Assembly (NCBI RefSeq): GCF_014204985.1
Contig: NZ_JACHMP010000001.1
Location: 4,588,001 to 4,652,000, forward strand
From: Streptosporangium becharense
GTDB lineage: Bacteria; Actinomycetota; Actinomycetes; Streptosporangiales; Streptosporangiaceae
Reading direction: 5' to 3'
DNA: 64,000 nucleotides
The notes beneath the pieces were generated by a model. The model was not told the DNA's origin, made no database searches, and saw only the letters and a program-made list of their open reading frames with translations. A program made the position numbers and the translations under genes. Shown one piece after another: positions 15,850-23,570 of this stretch (its first letter is position 1; each line of letters begins with the position of its first letter).

Positions 15850-17396
15850 GGTGTTCCGCGGGAGGCCGGGACGGTCCGTCTCACGGAGCCGAAGGGGCTC
15901 AGCCCGTAGCGACGATGGATGCGCCACAGCGGCAGCAGGTTCTTGACCGCCGTACCCCCTGCCCAGCCGAGGGCGGCACCGAGCGCGCCAAGCTCGGGGA
16001 CCAGCAGCATGTCCAGCGCCACCGAGGTCGTCACGGCGGAGGACAGGCCGGCCAGGCTGGAGCGGGTGTGCCCGGCGGAGGTCAGCACCACGTCGGCCAT
16101 CCCACAGCCGGTGGCGAGCATCATCGTGGTGGCCAGCACGAGCGCCACCGGTGCCCCGGAGGTGTAACCGCCGCCGAAGACGGCTTCGAGCAGCCACGGT
16201 GCCAGGGCGGCGTAGCCCAGCCAGACCGGCCAGGTCAGCAGTACGAGCCAGCGGGTGGAGGACCGGTACAGCGCGTGGACGCGCGGCAGGTCGCCCTCGG
16301 CCATGGCCCGTACCAGCTGGGGCTGTGCGGCCCGCGCCAGACCCTGGCCGACCAGTTGCCCCACGACCCTGAACCGGGTGGCGGCGGTGTACACGGCGGC
16401 TTCGGCGGGTCCGGCGAGTGCCGCCACGAGCACCACGTCCATCCGCTGGAACACCGCCTGGATTCCGGCCGCCAGCGACCGGGGCCAGGTGTGGTGCCAC
16501 AGTTCGCGTGCGGCGCCCGGCGTGCATGAGACGTCCGGCGTGCATGAGACGCCCGGCGGGCAGCGGGTCAGTCTGCGACGCAGCCAGAGCCAGGCCAGCG
16601 ACAGCACCGGCAGGGACGGAAGCACCCAGGCGGCGGCGAGCACGGGCACCGAGGTCACGCCCGTCAGCACCGCGCCGCCGACCAGGACGAGCCGGGCCGT
16701 CGGCTGGAGGACACCGTCCAGCAGCACTGTGGGGAGCATCGTGCCGAACCCGCGGGTCGCGCTCACGACGACGTCCGAGCACACCAGGACGGGCAGGGCT
16801 GCCGCCAGTACCCGCAGTGCGGGATCGGAGACGGTGAACAACGCCGTCGCGGCGGCGACCAGGGAGAGCACCATGACCGGCGGCAGCGTCGCGCGGACGT
16901 ACCCGGCCGGGCAGCGGTGGCCGCCCCGATACGGGCCGGGCGTGTCGGTCACACCGTGCACACCGGATACATCGGGCACACCGGATACGCCAGGACGGCC
17001 GGGCGTGTCGGCCGTTTCGGGTACGCCGACCACATCGGAACAGCTGGACGTGGCGGCCATATCGGCCACATCGGCCACATCGGTCACACCGGCCGCGCCG
17101 GGTGCGCCGAATGCGCGGGGAGGCCGGGAACGGGCGATGAAGTGGACCAGGCCGTTTCCGGTGTCCAGCCGCAGGATGGCGGCCACCGTCAGGCCGAGCG
17201 AGGTCGCAGCGAAGAAGGCTCCGGCGGACTCCGGTGGGGTGCCCCTGGTGACGACCACGACCAGCAGGAACTGTGCCACGGCCCCCACCCCGGTCCCTAC
17301 CAGCCCGGCCGCTCCGTCCCGCCCGGCCGGGCCGCTCCTTCGCGCCAGGTCCGCCAGCCGGGTCAGCGCCGCCACGACGGCTCCGCGCCGAGCCAC
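15846..17396 (-). CDS. Wzx-like polysaccharide flippase (MOP/oligosaccharidyl-lipid exporter family)
   Basis: Polytopic membrane protein of 516 aa with at least ten hydrophobic segments and the pattern of lipid-linked oligosaccharide flippases, expected to move the finished repeat unit across the membrane. GAVAQFLLVVVVTRG and the segment QRMDVVLVAALAGPAEAAVYTAATRF match the MOP superfamily layout. Residues ~94-163 are an unusual low-complexity insert rich in GVxDVxG and TPG motifs, and VSCTP is repeated twice in a second loop. GTG 17396 overlaps the upstream sulfotransferase by 34 bp; GTG 17378 is an alternative. Confidence 0.82.
   Translation of the reverse strand: MARRGAVVAALTRLADLARRSGPAGRDGAAGLVGTGVGAVAQFLLVVVVTRGTPPESAGAFFAATSLGLTVAAILRLDTGNGLVHFIARSRPPRAFGAPGAAGVTDVADVADMAATSSCSDVVGVPETADTPGRPGVSGVPDVSGVHGVTDTPGPYRGGHRCPAGYVRATLPPVMVLSLVAAATALFTVSDPALRVLAAALPVLVCSDVVVSATRGFGTMLPTVLLDGVLQPTARLVLVGGAVLTGVTSVPVLAAAWVLPSLPVLSLAWLWLRRRLTRCPPGVSCTPDVSCTPGAARELWHHTWPRSLAAGIQAVFQRMDVVLVAALAGPAEAAVYTAATRFRVVGQLVGQGLARAAQPQLVRAMAEGDLPRVHALYRSSTRWLVLLTWPVWLGYAALAPWLLEAVFGGGYTSGAPVALVLATTMMLATGCGMADVVLTSAGHTRSSLAGLSSAVTTSVALDMLLVPELGALGAALGWAGGTAVKNLLPLWRIHRRYGLSPFGSVRRTVPASRGTP
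16908..17117 (-). repeat. Degenerate short tandem repeats inside the flippase gene
   Basis: Runs of 9-bp and 18-bp units such as CATCGGCCACATCGG and CGGGCACACCGGATAC fill this stretch. They encode the inserted GVTDVADVADM-like and GVSGVPDVSGV-like segments of the flippase in frame. Confidence 0.7.
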
Positions 17397-18220
17397 GGAA
17401 CGAGCAGGGCGTCGTGCGGCTCGAAACGGCGTGCCAGCTCGCCACGGAACGCGCCGGGCATCGGGGCGGGCCTGGGCCGGGCGTTGTGCCGTTCGAAGAC
17501 CGGGGTGCCGAAGTGCGGCAGGCCGAGGAAGGCCAGGACCCGGTCGTAGACGGTCTCCGGCTCGGTGAAGAACCGCCCGCTGTCGACGACGAGGATCCGT
17601 TCCCGGCCGAACAGCGGTTCCAGCCGGGCGAGCTGCTCGGCGTAACGACCCCTGGCCAGGTAGGCATGGTGGCGGTGGGCGGTGCTCGCCGAGTACGGCG
17701 AGGCGGACAGGGACTCCGCGGCGCCGGCCAGGCGCTCCTCCTCCAGCCCCACGGCCCGGACGAAGCAGGACTCGGTCTCGAAACCCCTGGCCAGCTCGTG
17801 CGCGTGGGCGGAGAAGGCCCGTTCGACCGGGTCACGGACCAGCACGACGAGTTTCACGCCAGGCAGGTCACGGGCGATGCGGGGGCCGGCAAGCGGGTGG
17901 AAGAGGTAGTAGGGCGACGACTCGAACGCCTGGACGCGACAGCCGTACTCGTGTTCCAGCCGGGAGGCGCGTGCCCGCACCGGGAAATGTGCTCGATACC
18001 ACGGCATGCCCCGGTCGTACGCCATGTCGAAGTAGTGCACGCCCTTGCGTAGGACGGGTTTGAGAACCAGCGGATGTCGGGCCAGCACCCGGTACAGGGA
18101 GGTCGTCCCGCAACGCTGTGCCCCGATGATCAGGAACGTGGGCAGCATCCGGATCCCGGACGTGAGGCGCCCCGCGGCTCGTGACACGGCGTGCGCGGAT
18201 CGCTTCAGCGCGGGCGTCAT
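17363..18220 (-). CDS. Sulfotransferase family protein (3), heparan/NodH-like
   Basis: Third sulfotransferase, 285 aa, with the classic carbohydrate sulfotransferase layout. The PSB loop is FLIIGAQRCGTTSLYRVL at residues ~29-46. KGVHYFD follows, and the 3'-phosphate motif LVVLVRDPVERAFSAHAHE is near residue 128. The region ESSPYYLFHP matches NodH/heparan sulfate-type enzymes that sulfate sugar hydroxyls. ATG 18220 follows an AGGTG motif. It sits between the flippase (34-bp overlap) and the APH-like gene. Three different sulfotransferases in one locus suggest multiple sulfation positions. Confidence 0.9.
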   Translation of the reverse strand: MTPALKRSAHAVSRAAGRLTSGIRMLPTFLIIGAQRCGTTSLYRVLARHPLVLKPVLRKGVHYFDMAYDRGMPWYRAHFPVRARASRLEHEYGCRVQAFESSPYYLFHPLAGPRIARDLPGVKLVVLVRDPVERAFSAHAHELARGFETESCFVRAVGLEEERLAGAAESLSASPYSASTAHRHHAYLARGRYAEQLARLEPLFGRERILVVDSGRFFTEPETVYDRVLAFLGLPHFGTPVFERHNARPRPAPMPGAFRGELARRFEPHDALLVPWLGAEPSWRR

Positions 18221-18332
18221 CGGGCACCTGCCGCCCGGCCGTTCCGCCCGCCCGGACGGGACGGGAGGCCCGCGACGGTCCCGCGCCGGACGGGGCCCGA
18301 GTCTCCCAGGTCTCCCCGGGGGAGGGAGGGGG

Positions 18333-19460
18333 TCAAAGCAGGACCTCCTGACGGTCGACGACGGGGCTCAGCCAGAGGTCCGGGGAGCCGAGAGGGCTGT
18401 GGCCGTCGGCCGCGTACCGGTCGGCCAGCGTGATCAGGTAGCGCAGCGCGGTCAGCCGGGCCTCGGCGGCCGACAACCCGAACGGGCCGAGAACTGGCAG
18501 GGCCTGCGCCAGGCACGCCTCGGCGGTGGTGAGCGGGCCGTTCCGGCGCAGGGTGCGGTGGAAGAAATGGTGGACGGCGTCGAAGCCCAGGGGGACCCCG
18601 GTGCCGAACCGTTCCCAGTCCCAGACGAGCAGCCGGTCGTCGGGGCCGCGGGAGATGTTCCACGGTGCGAGGTCGCCGTGCCAGGCGAACCGCTCCCTGG
18701 AGCACGGGTGCTCCCGGGGACGCGATCCTCCGGCGGGTCGCCTCTCGGCCCAGGGGACATCCTCGCCCCTCCCGGCCCCGCCCGTCCCGGCCCAGGGGAC
18801 ATCCCCGCCTCTTCCGGTCCCGCCCGTCCCGGTCCCGCCCGTCCCGGTCCCGCCCGTCCCGGCCCCGATCGTGCCGACCCGGGGGACATCCCCGGCCCCG
18901 CCCCTCCCGGCACCGGGCACGAGGTCCGGGATACGGGCGATCTCCCCGATCGCGTCGCGGAGCAGGTCGTGGGAGATCCGGCCGCGCCGGACGGGCAGCG
19001 GCGTCAGCGCGAGCACCGACAGGCCGCGCCAGGATCCGTGGTGCAGCGCCACCGGTGCCGTGACGTGCTTCAACGGCACTCCCGCGAGCAGGCCGAGCGT
19101 GCGTGCCTCGTGTGCGACGAGCTCGCGGGTACGGTCGGTGTCGCCGATCTTCACGAAGGCGACGGTCCCCTCGGGCCCGTGTGCCCGGAGGATCGGTTTG
19201 CGGTTGGCCCGCCGGGCCGGGCGGACATGCAGTGTGACGCGGACGGGGGTGCCGAGCACCTCGCTCAGGTGGGTCTGGATGGTGTCGCGGCCCGAGGGAA
19301 CGACGACCTTCCCGCCCGGATGCCACCACGCGCGCGGCACCAGCCTCCGCGGCACCAGCCGGTGGGGGAGCAGAGTGTAGGGCAGTGGTTCGCCGGGGCC
19401 GGGGAACAGCAGGCCGATCGTCCGGTCGAGGTAGCGCAGTCTGGCGCGGGCGTCGTTCAT
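18333..19460 (-). CDS. APH-fold phosphotransferase (small-molecule or sugar kinase)
   Basis: Kinase-like protein of 375 aa. The N-lobe Lys is in VAFVKIGD (residue ~104). The catalytic loop FAWHGDLAPWNIS lies at residues 258-270 and the metal-binding DWE at 281-283, so it is probably active. Residues ~183-250 are an unusual Gly/Thr-rich insert with repeated GTGGT and GDVPWAG motifs just before the catalytic loop. ATG 19460 overlaps the stop of the Wzy-like gene (ATGA). Context suggests phosphorylation of a sugar, lipid carrier or glycan; drug resistance is unlikely here. The substrate is unknown. Confidence 0.75.
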   Translation of the reverse strand: MNDARARLRYLDRTIGLLFPGPGEPLPYTLLPHRLVPRRLVPRAWWHPGGKVVVPSGRDTIQTHLSEVLGTPVRVTLHVRPARRANRKPILRAHGPEGTVAFVKIGDTDRTRELVAHEARTLGLLAGVPLKHVTAPVALHHGSWRGLSVLALTPLPVRRGRISHDLLRDAIGEIARIPDLVPGAGRGGAGDVPRVGTIGAGTGGTGTGGTGTGGTGRGGDVPWAGTGGAGRGEDVPWAERRPAGGSRPREHPCSRERFAWHGDLAPWNISRGPDDRLLVWDWERFGTGVPLGFDAVHHFFHRTLRRNGPLTTAEACLAQALPVLGPFGLSAAEARLTALRYLITLADRYAADGHSPLGSPDLWLSPVVDRQEVLL

Positions 19461-20749
19461 GCGGGGGTGCCCGTCGTCGAGTTGCGCCACAGGAGCGCGA
19501 ACGAGACGAGGTACAGGCTGAGCGGCGTGACGAACCCGTCGTAGACGAACATGTAGCACAGGGTGAGGATCATCACCAGGACTCCCGCCATGCCGATCGG
19601 GCTCCGGTCGCGCCAGTGGCGGCGGACCGCTCCGGCGAAGAAGGCCGTGTAGAGCGCGGCCCCGGTGAATCCCTGGGTGATCAGGAGGTGCCAGAGGTGG
19701 CCGTCGCCGCCGAGCGGGGGGTGCCCGCAGGTGGGACACCAGTCGGTCTTCCCGGTGGTGATCGTCCGGTGGTTGCCCCTGGCGCTGCGCGTGTTGCCGT
19801 AGCCGATGAACGGGGAGGTGCCCGCCGCGGCGACGGTCGCCGACACGGTGAAGGCCCGGATGCCGTTGCTGTGCGGGTTCTCCAGCCGCTGGGCGACCAT
19901 CACCCGCAGGGGGCTCAGGGAGAGCGCCAGGACTCCCGCGACGACCGCCGCGCACACCACGGCACGAGCCCTTCCGCTCAGGCGCAGCAGGAGGTACGCC
20001 ACGGCGATGACCAGGCAGATCCACAGGCCGCGGTTGAGCGAGTAGACGATCGGGACGGCGGCCAGGGCCAGCAGCGGGACCACGACCAGGCGCCTGCCGG
20101 GCCCGCCGTGCGTCCACCATCCGACGACGAACCAGACCAGCAGCACCGAGATGTTGCCGCCCCACGCGTTGGCCCACTCGAACGGGGCCTCCGGGCGGGG
20201 CGAGGGGTGGCCGAGGACCCACTGCACCTGGGCCGCCGTCGGGTGGATCAGGTTGTGGACGAAGGGGTTGCCGCTGATCCACCCCGGGAGGATCAGCTCG
20301 ACCGGGGAGGTGAACTGCGCGTGGGGGACGAGCACCCCCAGCAGGCCGCCCGCGACGGTCGTCAGGAACAGCGCACCGAGCATCCGCACCAGCGTGAGCT
20401 GCGGCAGCTCCTTGTCCGTCAGGTTGCCCAGGTACAGCATCATGATCGTCATGGAGATGTACAGGGACAGGCGCAGGGCGTAGCCGATCAGCCGCCCGGA
20501 GGTGAGCTCACCGTAGGTGCCCGGTGGCATCTCGCCCAGCATGAGCCCGCTGACCAGGTAGCCGGCCAGCAGCAGCAGCCAGAGCCCGAACCCGCGCGGC
20601 GTCCTGACCGGGCGTCTGCGCCACAGCACCAGCGCCATCGCCGGGGCCACCGCGATCACCGCGAGGCCGCCGAAGCCCAGTGCCCACCACAGCGGGTACC
20701 CCACCAGGAGCGCGGCTATCGGCCAGGCCGCCGGATGCAGACCCTTCAC
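19457..20749 (-). CDS. O-antigen polymerase/ligase family membrane protein (Wzy/WaaL-like)
   Basis: Integral membrane protein of 430 aa with about 11-12 hydrophobic segments and a large extracytoplasmic loop (roughly residues 288-345, with GYGNTRSARGNHRTITTGK and CPTCGHPPLGGDGHLWHLL). The second half of this loop resembles the conserved W/H/N region of O-antigen ligase-like proteins, and GNPFVHNLIHPTA lies in another loop. It probably polymerises or transfers the polysaccharide on the outer face of the membrane. GTG 20749 overlaps the wzz stop (GTGA) and its own stop overlaps the kinase start. Polymerase and ligase cannot be told apart by sequence. Confidence 0.8.
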   Translation of the reverse strand: MKGLHPAAWPIAALLVGYPLWWALGFGGLAVIAVAPAMALVLWRRRPVRTPRGFGLWLLLLAGYLVSGLMLGEMPPGTYGELTSGRLIGYALRLSLYISMTIMMLYLGNLTDKELPQLTLVRMLGALFLTTVAGGLLGVLVPHAQFTSPVELILPGWISGNPFVHNLIHPTAAQVQWVLGHPSPRPEAPFEWANAWGGNISVLLVWFVVGWWTHGGPGRRLVVVPLLALAAVPIVYSLNRGLWICLVIAVAYLLLRLSGRARAVVCAAVVAGVLALSLSPLRVMVAQRLENPHSNGIRAFTVSATVAAAGTSPFIGYGNTRSARGNHRTITTGKTDWCPTCGHPPLGGDGHLWHLLITQGFTGAALYTAFFAGAVRRHWRDRSPIGMAGVLVMILTLCYMFVYDGFVTPLSLYLVSFALLWRNSTTGTPA

Positions 20750-21822
20750 GCCCGGTGCGTCCCTCGTCCGGTCTCGGCGCGCCGCACCCGCGGGAGGCCG
20801 CCGCGGGGTGCGGGTGGCACCGGTTCGCCGGGGTCGGCGAGGAGGGCACCGATGATCGGCACCCCGCGCGCGGCGAGCCGGTCGGCGGTGCGCGTCACCT
20901 CGCGCGAGGAGGTGCCGGGCACGGCGACCACGAGAACGGCTCCGGCCAGGCCGCGCATCTCCTCGCCGCTGACGGTGTCGAGACCGGTCAGCCGTCTGAC
21001 GTCGGCACCGGTGCGCAGGTTCGTGTCGAGGCGGTCGCGCAGCCAGGCGGCCCCCACGCCGGAGAGCAACCCGGCCATGAGCCCGCTGCCGAGGTAGAGC
21101 GGTGGGCTGGGGGCGTCGGGCCCGGCGGGTGGCACCGCCTCGCCGATCACGGACCCCGGGGTGACCGCCACGGTCTTGAGCGCGTCGTACTTGAGCGTGA
21201 GGGCGGAGGCCTGGCGCCCGAGCACGCCCTGACGCTGGAGGGCGAGGGAGCGTTCCGGCGTGCCCCGCCGCAGATCCGGCAGGGTGGCCGCGGTCTTGGC
21301 CAGCCCGGCGTTGACCTGCCTGAGCTTGCCGAGCACCGCTTTGAGTTGCGCCTGCAACACGGCGGTGGCGGTCTCGCCGCGGTGGGCCAGGTAAGCGTGC
21401 GCGTAGGCGCTCGCCCCGGCGGCGGCCGCCTTGGGGTCGGCGGCGGCGTAGGAGATCTCCAGGACCGAGCTGTTGGGCGGCACGGAGACCTCGACGGCGC
21501 CGGGGACGCCTCCGAGCGTCCGTCCGGCTCTGGCGGCGACCACGGCGGACCGGGCGACCTGCGCCTCGGTGTCGAGGTTGAGGGCCTCACGTTGCCGGGG
21601 AGTGACCGGGTTGCCCTGCTCTCCGAGGCCCGTCGCAGTCACCAGGACCTGGGCGGAGGCGGTGTAGGAGCGAGGGGTGACCAGCAGCAGGGCCGTCGCG
21701 CAGGCGACCCCGGCGACGAGGAGCGACAGGACGGCCCGCCACCGGCGGCGCAGCAGCGACACGTAGTCCGCCAGGTCGCCGTCCGCGCGGTGGACGGGGC
21801 GGTCGCCCGGTGGCGTGCTCAT
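20746..21822 (-). CDS. Wzz-like polysaccharide chain-length/co-polymerase protein
   Basis: A 358-aa protein with the Wzz topology: N-terminal cytoplasmic ADYVSLLRRRWRAVL, TM1 at about residues 32-52, a ~180-residue extracytoplasmic domain with coiled-coil potential, and TM2 at about 242-262. A short cytoplasmic domain holds GAVLVVAVPGTSSREVTRTADRLA. This tail resembles the start of a BY-kinase fold but lacks Walker A and B motifs, so it is probably not an active kinase. It is the first gene of the minus-strand operon, about 70 bp downstream of a good promoter. Confidence 0.82.
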   Translation of the reverse strand: MSTPPGDRPVHRADGDLADYVSLLRRRWRAVLSLLVAGVACATALLLVTPRSYTASAQVLVTATGLGEQGNPVTPRQREALNLDTEAQVARSAVVAARAGRTLGGVPGAVEVSVPPNSSVLEISYAAADPKAAAAGASAYAHAYLAHRGETATAVLQAQLKAVLGKLRQVNAGLAKTAATLPDLRRGTPERSLALQRQGVLGRQASALTLKYDALKTVAVTPGSVIGEAVPPAGPDAPSPPLYLGSGLMAGLLSGVGAAWLRDRLDTNLRTGADVRRLTGLDTVSGEEMRGLAGAVLVVAVPGTSSREVTRTADRLAARGVPIIGALLADPGEPVPPAPRGGLPRVRRAETGRGTHRA

Positions 21823-21891
21823 GCTTCGGCGGTCTCTCTCCGGCGGAGGCGGGCGCTGCGGGGCTCGGGGAACCGGCCGCGGGTCCCTGGA

Positions 21892-21920
21892 ACTATAGGT
21901 CGGATTTCCGGTTCCCCAAG
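21892..21920 (-). promoter_or_regulatory. Promoter for the wzz-to-sulfotransferase operon
   Basis: On the minus strand, CTTGGG or TTGGGG (21914-21920) and TATAGT (21892-21897) are spaced by 16-17 bp. This is a near-consensus -35/-10 pair about 70 bp upstream of the wzz start, within an AT-richer patch. Confidence 0.55.
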
Positions 21921-22266
21921 CCGGTACGAAAGATTCTCTCCATGTCGATTGCGTCTATCACGAAATGATAACTATGGCGTTATCCGATATTTCATGTCAC
22001 CCGACTCCGCTGCCCGTCGCGGAACCGCCGATTCCGTGACATGGCACGTCGGGGAGATGGGGGGTGCCTCGCGCTGGCGCGGCGGAATGGCCGCGTACGG
22101 CACGGAGGGGGAACCGTTGCACCCGGCAAATGCCTCTATAGATGCATTTCTCGACAAAGTGAGAATCGGCGGTTCGGGCCTCGTCCCGGCATCGGGTCCG
22201 GGCCTCCTCGGCCCGGGTGGCCCGGCCGCCGCGCCGCCGGTGGAGGAACCCGGCGGCGCCGTGCCG
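21921..22266. other. Regulatory spacer upstream of wzz
   Basis: About 350 bp downstream of cysC and upstream of the wzz promoter, with a low-GC patch at 21921-22010. No convincing gene is seen. A 61-codon minus-strand frame (21972-22157) and a plus-strand frame from 21994 lack ribosome binding sites, and the latter runs antisense into cysC. Confidence 0.45.
21967..21984. promoter_or_regulatory. Inverted repeat, candidate operator of the wzz operon
   Basis: GATAACTATGGCGTTATC is a perfect inverted repeat with 6-bp arms and a 6-bp spacer. Outer GAAAT (21962-21966) and ATTTC (21989-21993) extend it imperfectly. It lies about 47 bp upstream of the predicted -35 element, where an activator or upstream repressor could bind. 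Confidence 0.45.
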
Positions 22267-23505
22267 TCAGCGGACCCAGCCGCCCTGGATCAGCGGGTCG
22301 AGGATCCGGCGCACCGCGCGCTCCACGCTGACGCCGGTGGTGTCGATCTCCAGGTCGGCGTCCTCCGGCTCCTCGTACGGGTCGGAGACGCCGGTGAAGG
22401 CGGGGATCAGCCCGGCCCGGGCCTTGGCGTACAGCCCCTTGCGGTCGCGGCGCTCGCACTCCTGAAGCGGGGTCGAGACGTGCACCAGCAGGAAGTCGGC
22501 GCCGACGGCCTCGACCATCGCGCGGACCTCCTCGCGGGTGGCGGCGTACGGCGCGATGGGTGCGCAGATCGCCAGCCCGCCGTGCCTGGCCGCCTCGGCG
22601 GCGACGAACCCGATCCGGCGGACGTTGAGGTCGCGGTCCTCCTTGGAGAAGGTCAGCCCGGCCGACAGCAGTCGCCGGACCACGTCGCCGTCGAGGTAGG
22701 TCACCGTACGGCTGCCGCGCTCCAGCAGCGCGTCACGCAGTCCGCGGGCGATCGTGGACTTGCCGGACCCGGACAGGCCGGTGAGGAAGACCACCAGCCC
22801 CCGCCGGTGCGGGGGGCCGGGCAGGGAGACGGGTTCGGGCCCGGCCAGGTGCTCGGTCGCGCCGTACGCCTCGGCCACGCGCTCGCGCAGCTCCAGGTCG
22901 ACGGCCTGTTCCCTGGGTGCGAGCGGTACCACCGTCAGGAGCGTGCCCTGCGGCAGCCGGTCGCGGGCCTTGAGCGCGGCGCGGACCACCGCGGGGCCGC
23001 CCTCGCCGAACGCGAGGGGGAGCAGCAGGATCGTCGCCCCCAGCTCCTCGGCGGTCGCCGTGATCTCGTCGAGGTCGTCCAGCGGCCCGCGCATGGTGAC
23101 CGCCAGGACCTCCCGCCCGTCGCCCAGTTCCTTGCGCACCTCCGCCGGAGTGCGGCGCAGCCGCGCGAACGGTCCGTGCTCGGGGGCGTCGAGACCCTCG
23201 ACCGGACCGGAGACGAAGCCGTCCGATCGCCCGGTGACGGTCAGCACGGCCAGCGCGGCGCCCTCCGGGTCGCGCAGGGTGACCCGGTCGCCGGGGGCGG
23301 CCGGGTGGTCGTCCGGCAGGGTGAGGGTGACCGGCGCGGGCCAGCGCGTGCCGTCGGCGAGCACACCGCTCCGGTCGACGGAGTGCGCGTCGGCCGAACT
23401 CATGAAGCCCGTCAGCGGCCGGAAGGCACCGGACAGCAGAAGCTCCAGGTCGGCCAGCTCGCGGGCGTCGGGGGTCCACTCCAAAGGCGCCGTCATCTGC
23501 TCCAC
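22267..23505 (-). CDS. cysC: APS kinase fused to an ATP-sulfurylase-like N-terminal domain
   Basis: The C-terminal ~190 residues are an adenylylsulfate kinase that makes PAPS: P-loop VFLTGLSGSGKST, YLDGDVVRRLL, FSKEDRDLNVRRIG and APYAATREEVR. Residues 1-215 match the PUA-like N-terminal part of ATP sulfurylase (ELADLELLLSGAFRPLTGFM). I do not see the QxRN and HxxH nucleotide-binding motifs needed for catalysis, so this half is probably structural or regulatory. Total 412 aa. GTG 23505 or ATG 23496 could be the start. It supplies PAPS for the three sulfotransferases, with CysDN encoded 13 kb away. Confidence 0.88.
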   Translation of the reverse strand: MEQMTAPLEWTPDARELADLELLLSGAFRPLTGFMSSADAHSVDRSGVLADGTRWPAPVTLTLPDDHPAAPGDRVTLRDPEGAALAVLTVTGRSDGFVSGPVEGLDAPEHGPFARLRRTPAEVRKELGDGREVLAVTMRGPLDDLDEITATAEELGATILLLPLAFGEGGPAVVRAALKARDRLPQGTLLTVVPLAPREQAVDLELRERVAEAYGATEHLAGPEPVSLPGPPHRRGLVVFLTGLSGSGKSTIARGLRDALLERGSRTVTYLDGDVVRRLLSAGLTFSKEDRDLNVRRIGFVAAEAARHGGLAICAPIAPYAATREEVRAMVEAVGADFLLVHVSTPLQECERRDRKGLYAKARAGLIPAFTGVSDPYEEPEDADLEIDTTGVSVERAVRRILDPLIQGGWVR

Positions 23506-23570
23506 AATCCTGATTGTCGGACTTCCTGGCCGCGCCCGCTCCCGGTGGACGCCCCTCGCCCGGGAGACTC

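Noticed and set aside
15850..17835. Upstream part of the 988-codon frame containing sulfotransferase 2
   Set aside because: Only the part from GTG 15849 onward matches a family; the rest shadows the flippase gene.
18333..19460. Aminoglycoside resistance gene
   Set aside because: The APH fold is present, but the gene is coupled to polysaccharide polymerisation genes and lacks features tying it to a drug.
21994..22266. Small plus-strand gene upstream of wzz
   Set aside because: The frame has no ribosome site and continues antisense into cysC.
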